DNA from: Alkalibacterium subtropicum
GTDB lineage: Bacteria; Bacillota; Bacilli; Lactobacillales; Carnobacteriaceae_A
Length of the DNA stretch: 64,000 bases
Direction: 5' to 3'
NCBI RefSeq assembly: GCF_900112455.1
Contig: NZ_FOLT01000004.1
Location: forward strand, 220,379 to 284,378
The position numbers were made by a program, and so were the translations under genes. The notes below the pieces were generated by a model. That model did no database searches, was not told the origin of the DNA, and worked only from the letters and a program-made list of their open reading frames with translations. Below, in pieces: positions 63,772 through 64,000 of the stretch. Position 1 is the stretch's first letter, and the number at the start of each line of letters is the position of its first letter.

Positions 63772-64000
63772 CTATAAGAATATGTAGAGTAAAGCCATTG
63801 CAAGGACCCCTGCGATCATTGACCACAACAGACTTTTCGTCTTGTATGCCACTACAAATACGAGTATAGAAGGAATCACCTTTATATTACGGAAGGGGTG
63901 CAGGGAAAAAGAACTTTCCCAGAAAAAGATGTCTGAAGCGACTAAAGCTGCAAAAATCGATACAGGAATAAAGGACATCCAACGACTGAATGACGGGGAT
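63772..64000 (-). CDS. azlD: AzlD-family branched-chain amino acid transport subunit (partial)
   Basis: C-terminal 75 codons of a small membrane protein entering from the right edge. SRWMSFIPVSIFAALVASD followed by a second helix with VVAYKTKSLLWSMIAGVLAMA fits AzlD, which pairs with AzlC to export branched-chain amino acids or analogues. The start and any azlC lie outside. Assignment is by recognisable pattern only. Confidence 0.7.
   Translation of the reverse strand, partial: SPSFSRWMSFIPVSIFAALVASDIFFWESSFSLHPFRNIKVIPSILVFVVAYKTKSLLWSMIAGVLAMALLYIFL

Overview
The window looks like the chromosome of a Gram-positive Firmicute of the order Lactobacillales. Gene content and order suggest the Carnobacteriaceae/Enterococcaceae side, possibly an Alkalibacterium- or Marinilactibacillus-like organism; the genus is inference. 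Supporting signs are rapZ-yvcK-whiA, hprK-lgt-gpsA-galU-trxB, liaXYZ next to uvrA, ftsEX followed by a NlpC/P60 hydrolase, secA-prfB with a bacterial RF2 frameshift site, hpf-comFC-comFA, the mevalonate pathway instead of the MEP pathway, and strong AGGAGG-type ribosome binding sites. No rRNA, tRNA or CRISPR was seen.

Layout. 1-2538: end of a glutathione reductase gene coupled to a family 8 glycosyltransferase, then a two-gene chromate transporter. 2589-9086: two separate rnfC-rnfD pairs, each closed by its own terminator and lacking rnfG/E/A/B, with an mgtC-like gene and a small lipoprotein between them; a Fur-like box overlaps a candidate promoter of the second pair. 9396-20000: conserved housekeeping genes (whiA, yvcK, rapZ, phosphoglucomutase, trxB, galU, gpsA, lgt, hprK). 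19995-25357: liaXYZ envelope-stress operon and uvrA. 25520-33873: HD nucleotidase, metal-responsive arsR plus HMA-CDF transporter, MinJ-like protein, NlpC/P60 hydrolase, ftsEX, an 840-bp gap, prfB. 33948-42159: secA, a phosphatase, a 51-bp tandem repeat, hpf, comFC/comFA, degV, yigZ. 42300-47634: two LCP ligases and tagO, with an IS200/IS605 element (tnpA+tnpB) between tagO and the second LCP gene. 47633-57084: nagA-nagB-gntR, NAD salvage (pncB, nadE), tagA plus a GT4 glycosyltransferase, a PAS protein with a degenerate GGDEF motif, a lipoprotein, coaA. 57308-61959: mevalonate operon (mvk-mvaD-mvaK2-fni) ending in a membrane HEYGH protein. 61985-63667: a 1683-bp mobile element with 16-bp terminal inverted repeats and a 9-bp target duplication, inserted in the loop of the operon's terminator and carrying a truncated transposase-like gene and a VanZ-family gene. 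63772-64000: partial azlD.

How genes may work together. TagO, TagA, the GT4 enzyme and the two LCP proteins fit wall-teichoic-acid or related glycopolymer synthesis and attachment. Phosphoglucomutase and GalU supply UDP-glucose. NagA/NagB return amino-sugars to glycolysis under a GntR repressor. FtsEX with the NlpC/P60 protein and the MinJ-like protein belong to division. PncB, NadE and CoaA feed cofactor pools. The duplicated RnfCD pairs, glutathione reductase and thioredoxin reductase are redox functions.

The points most worth a second look are the element that split a terminator around a VanZ gene, the paired minimal RnfCD modules (one with a tandemly duplicated flavinylation-like motif), the Fur-like box in front of one of them, the 8-bp operator-like array before arsR, and the 51-bp intergenic repeat.
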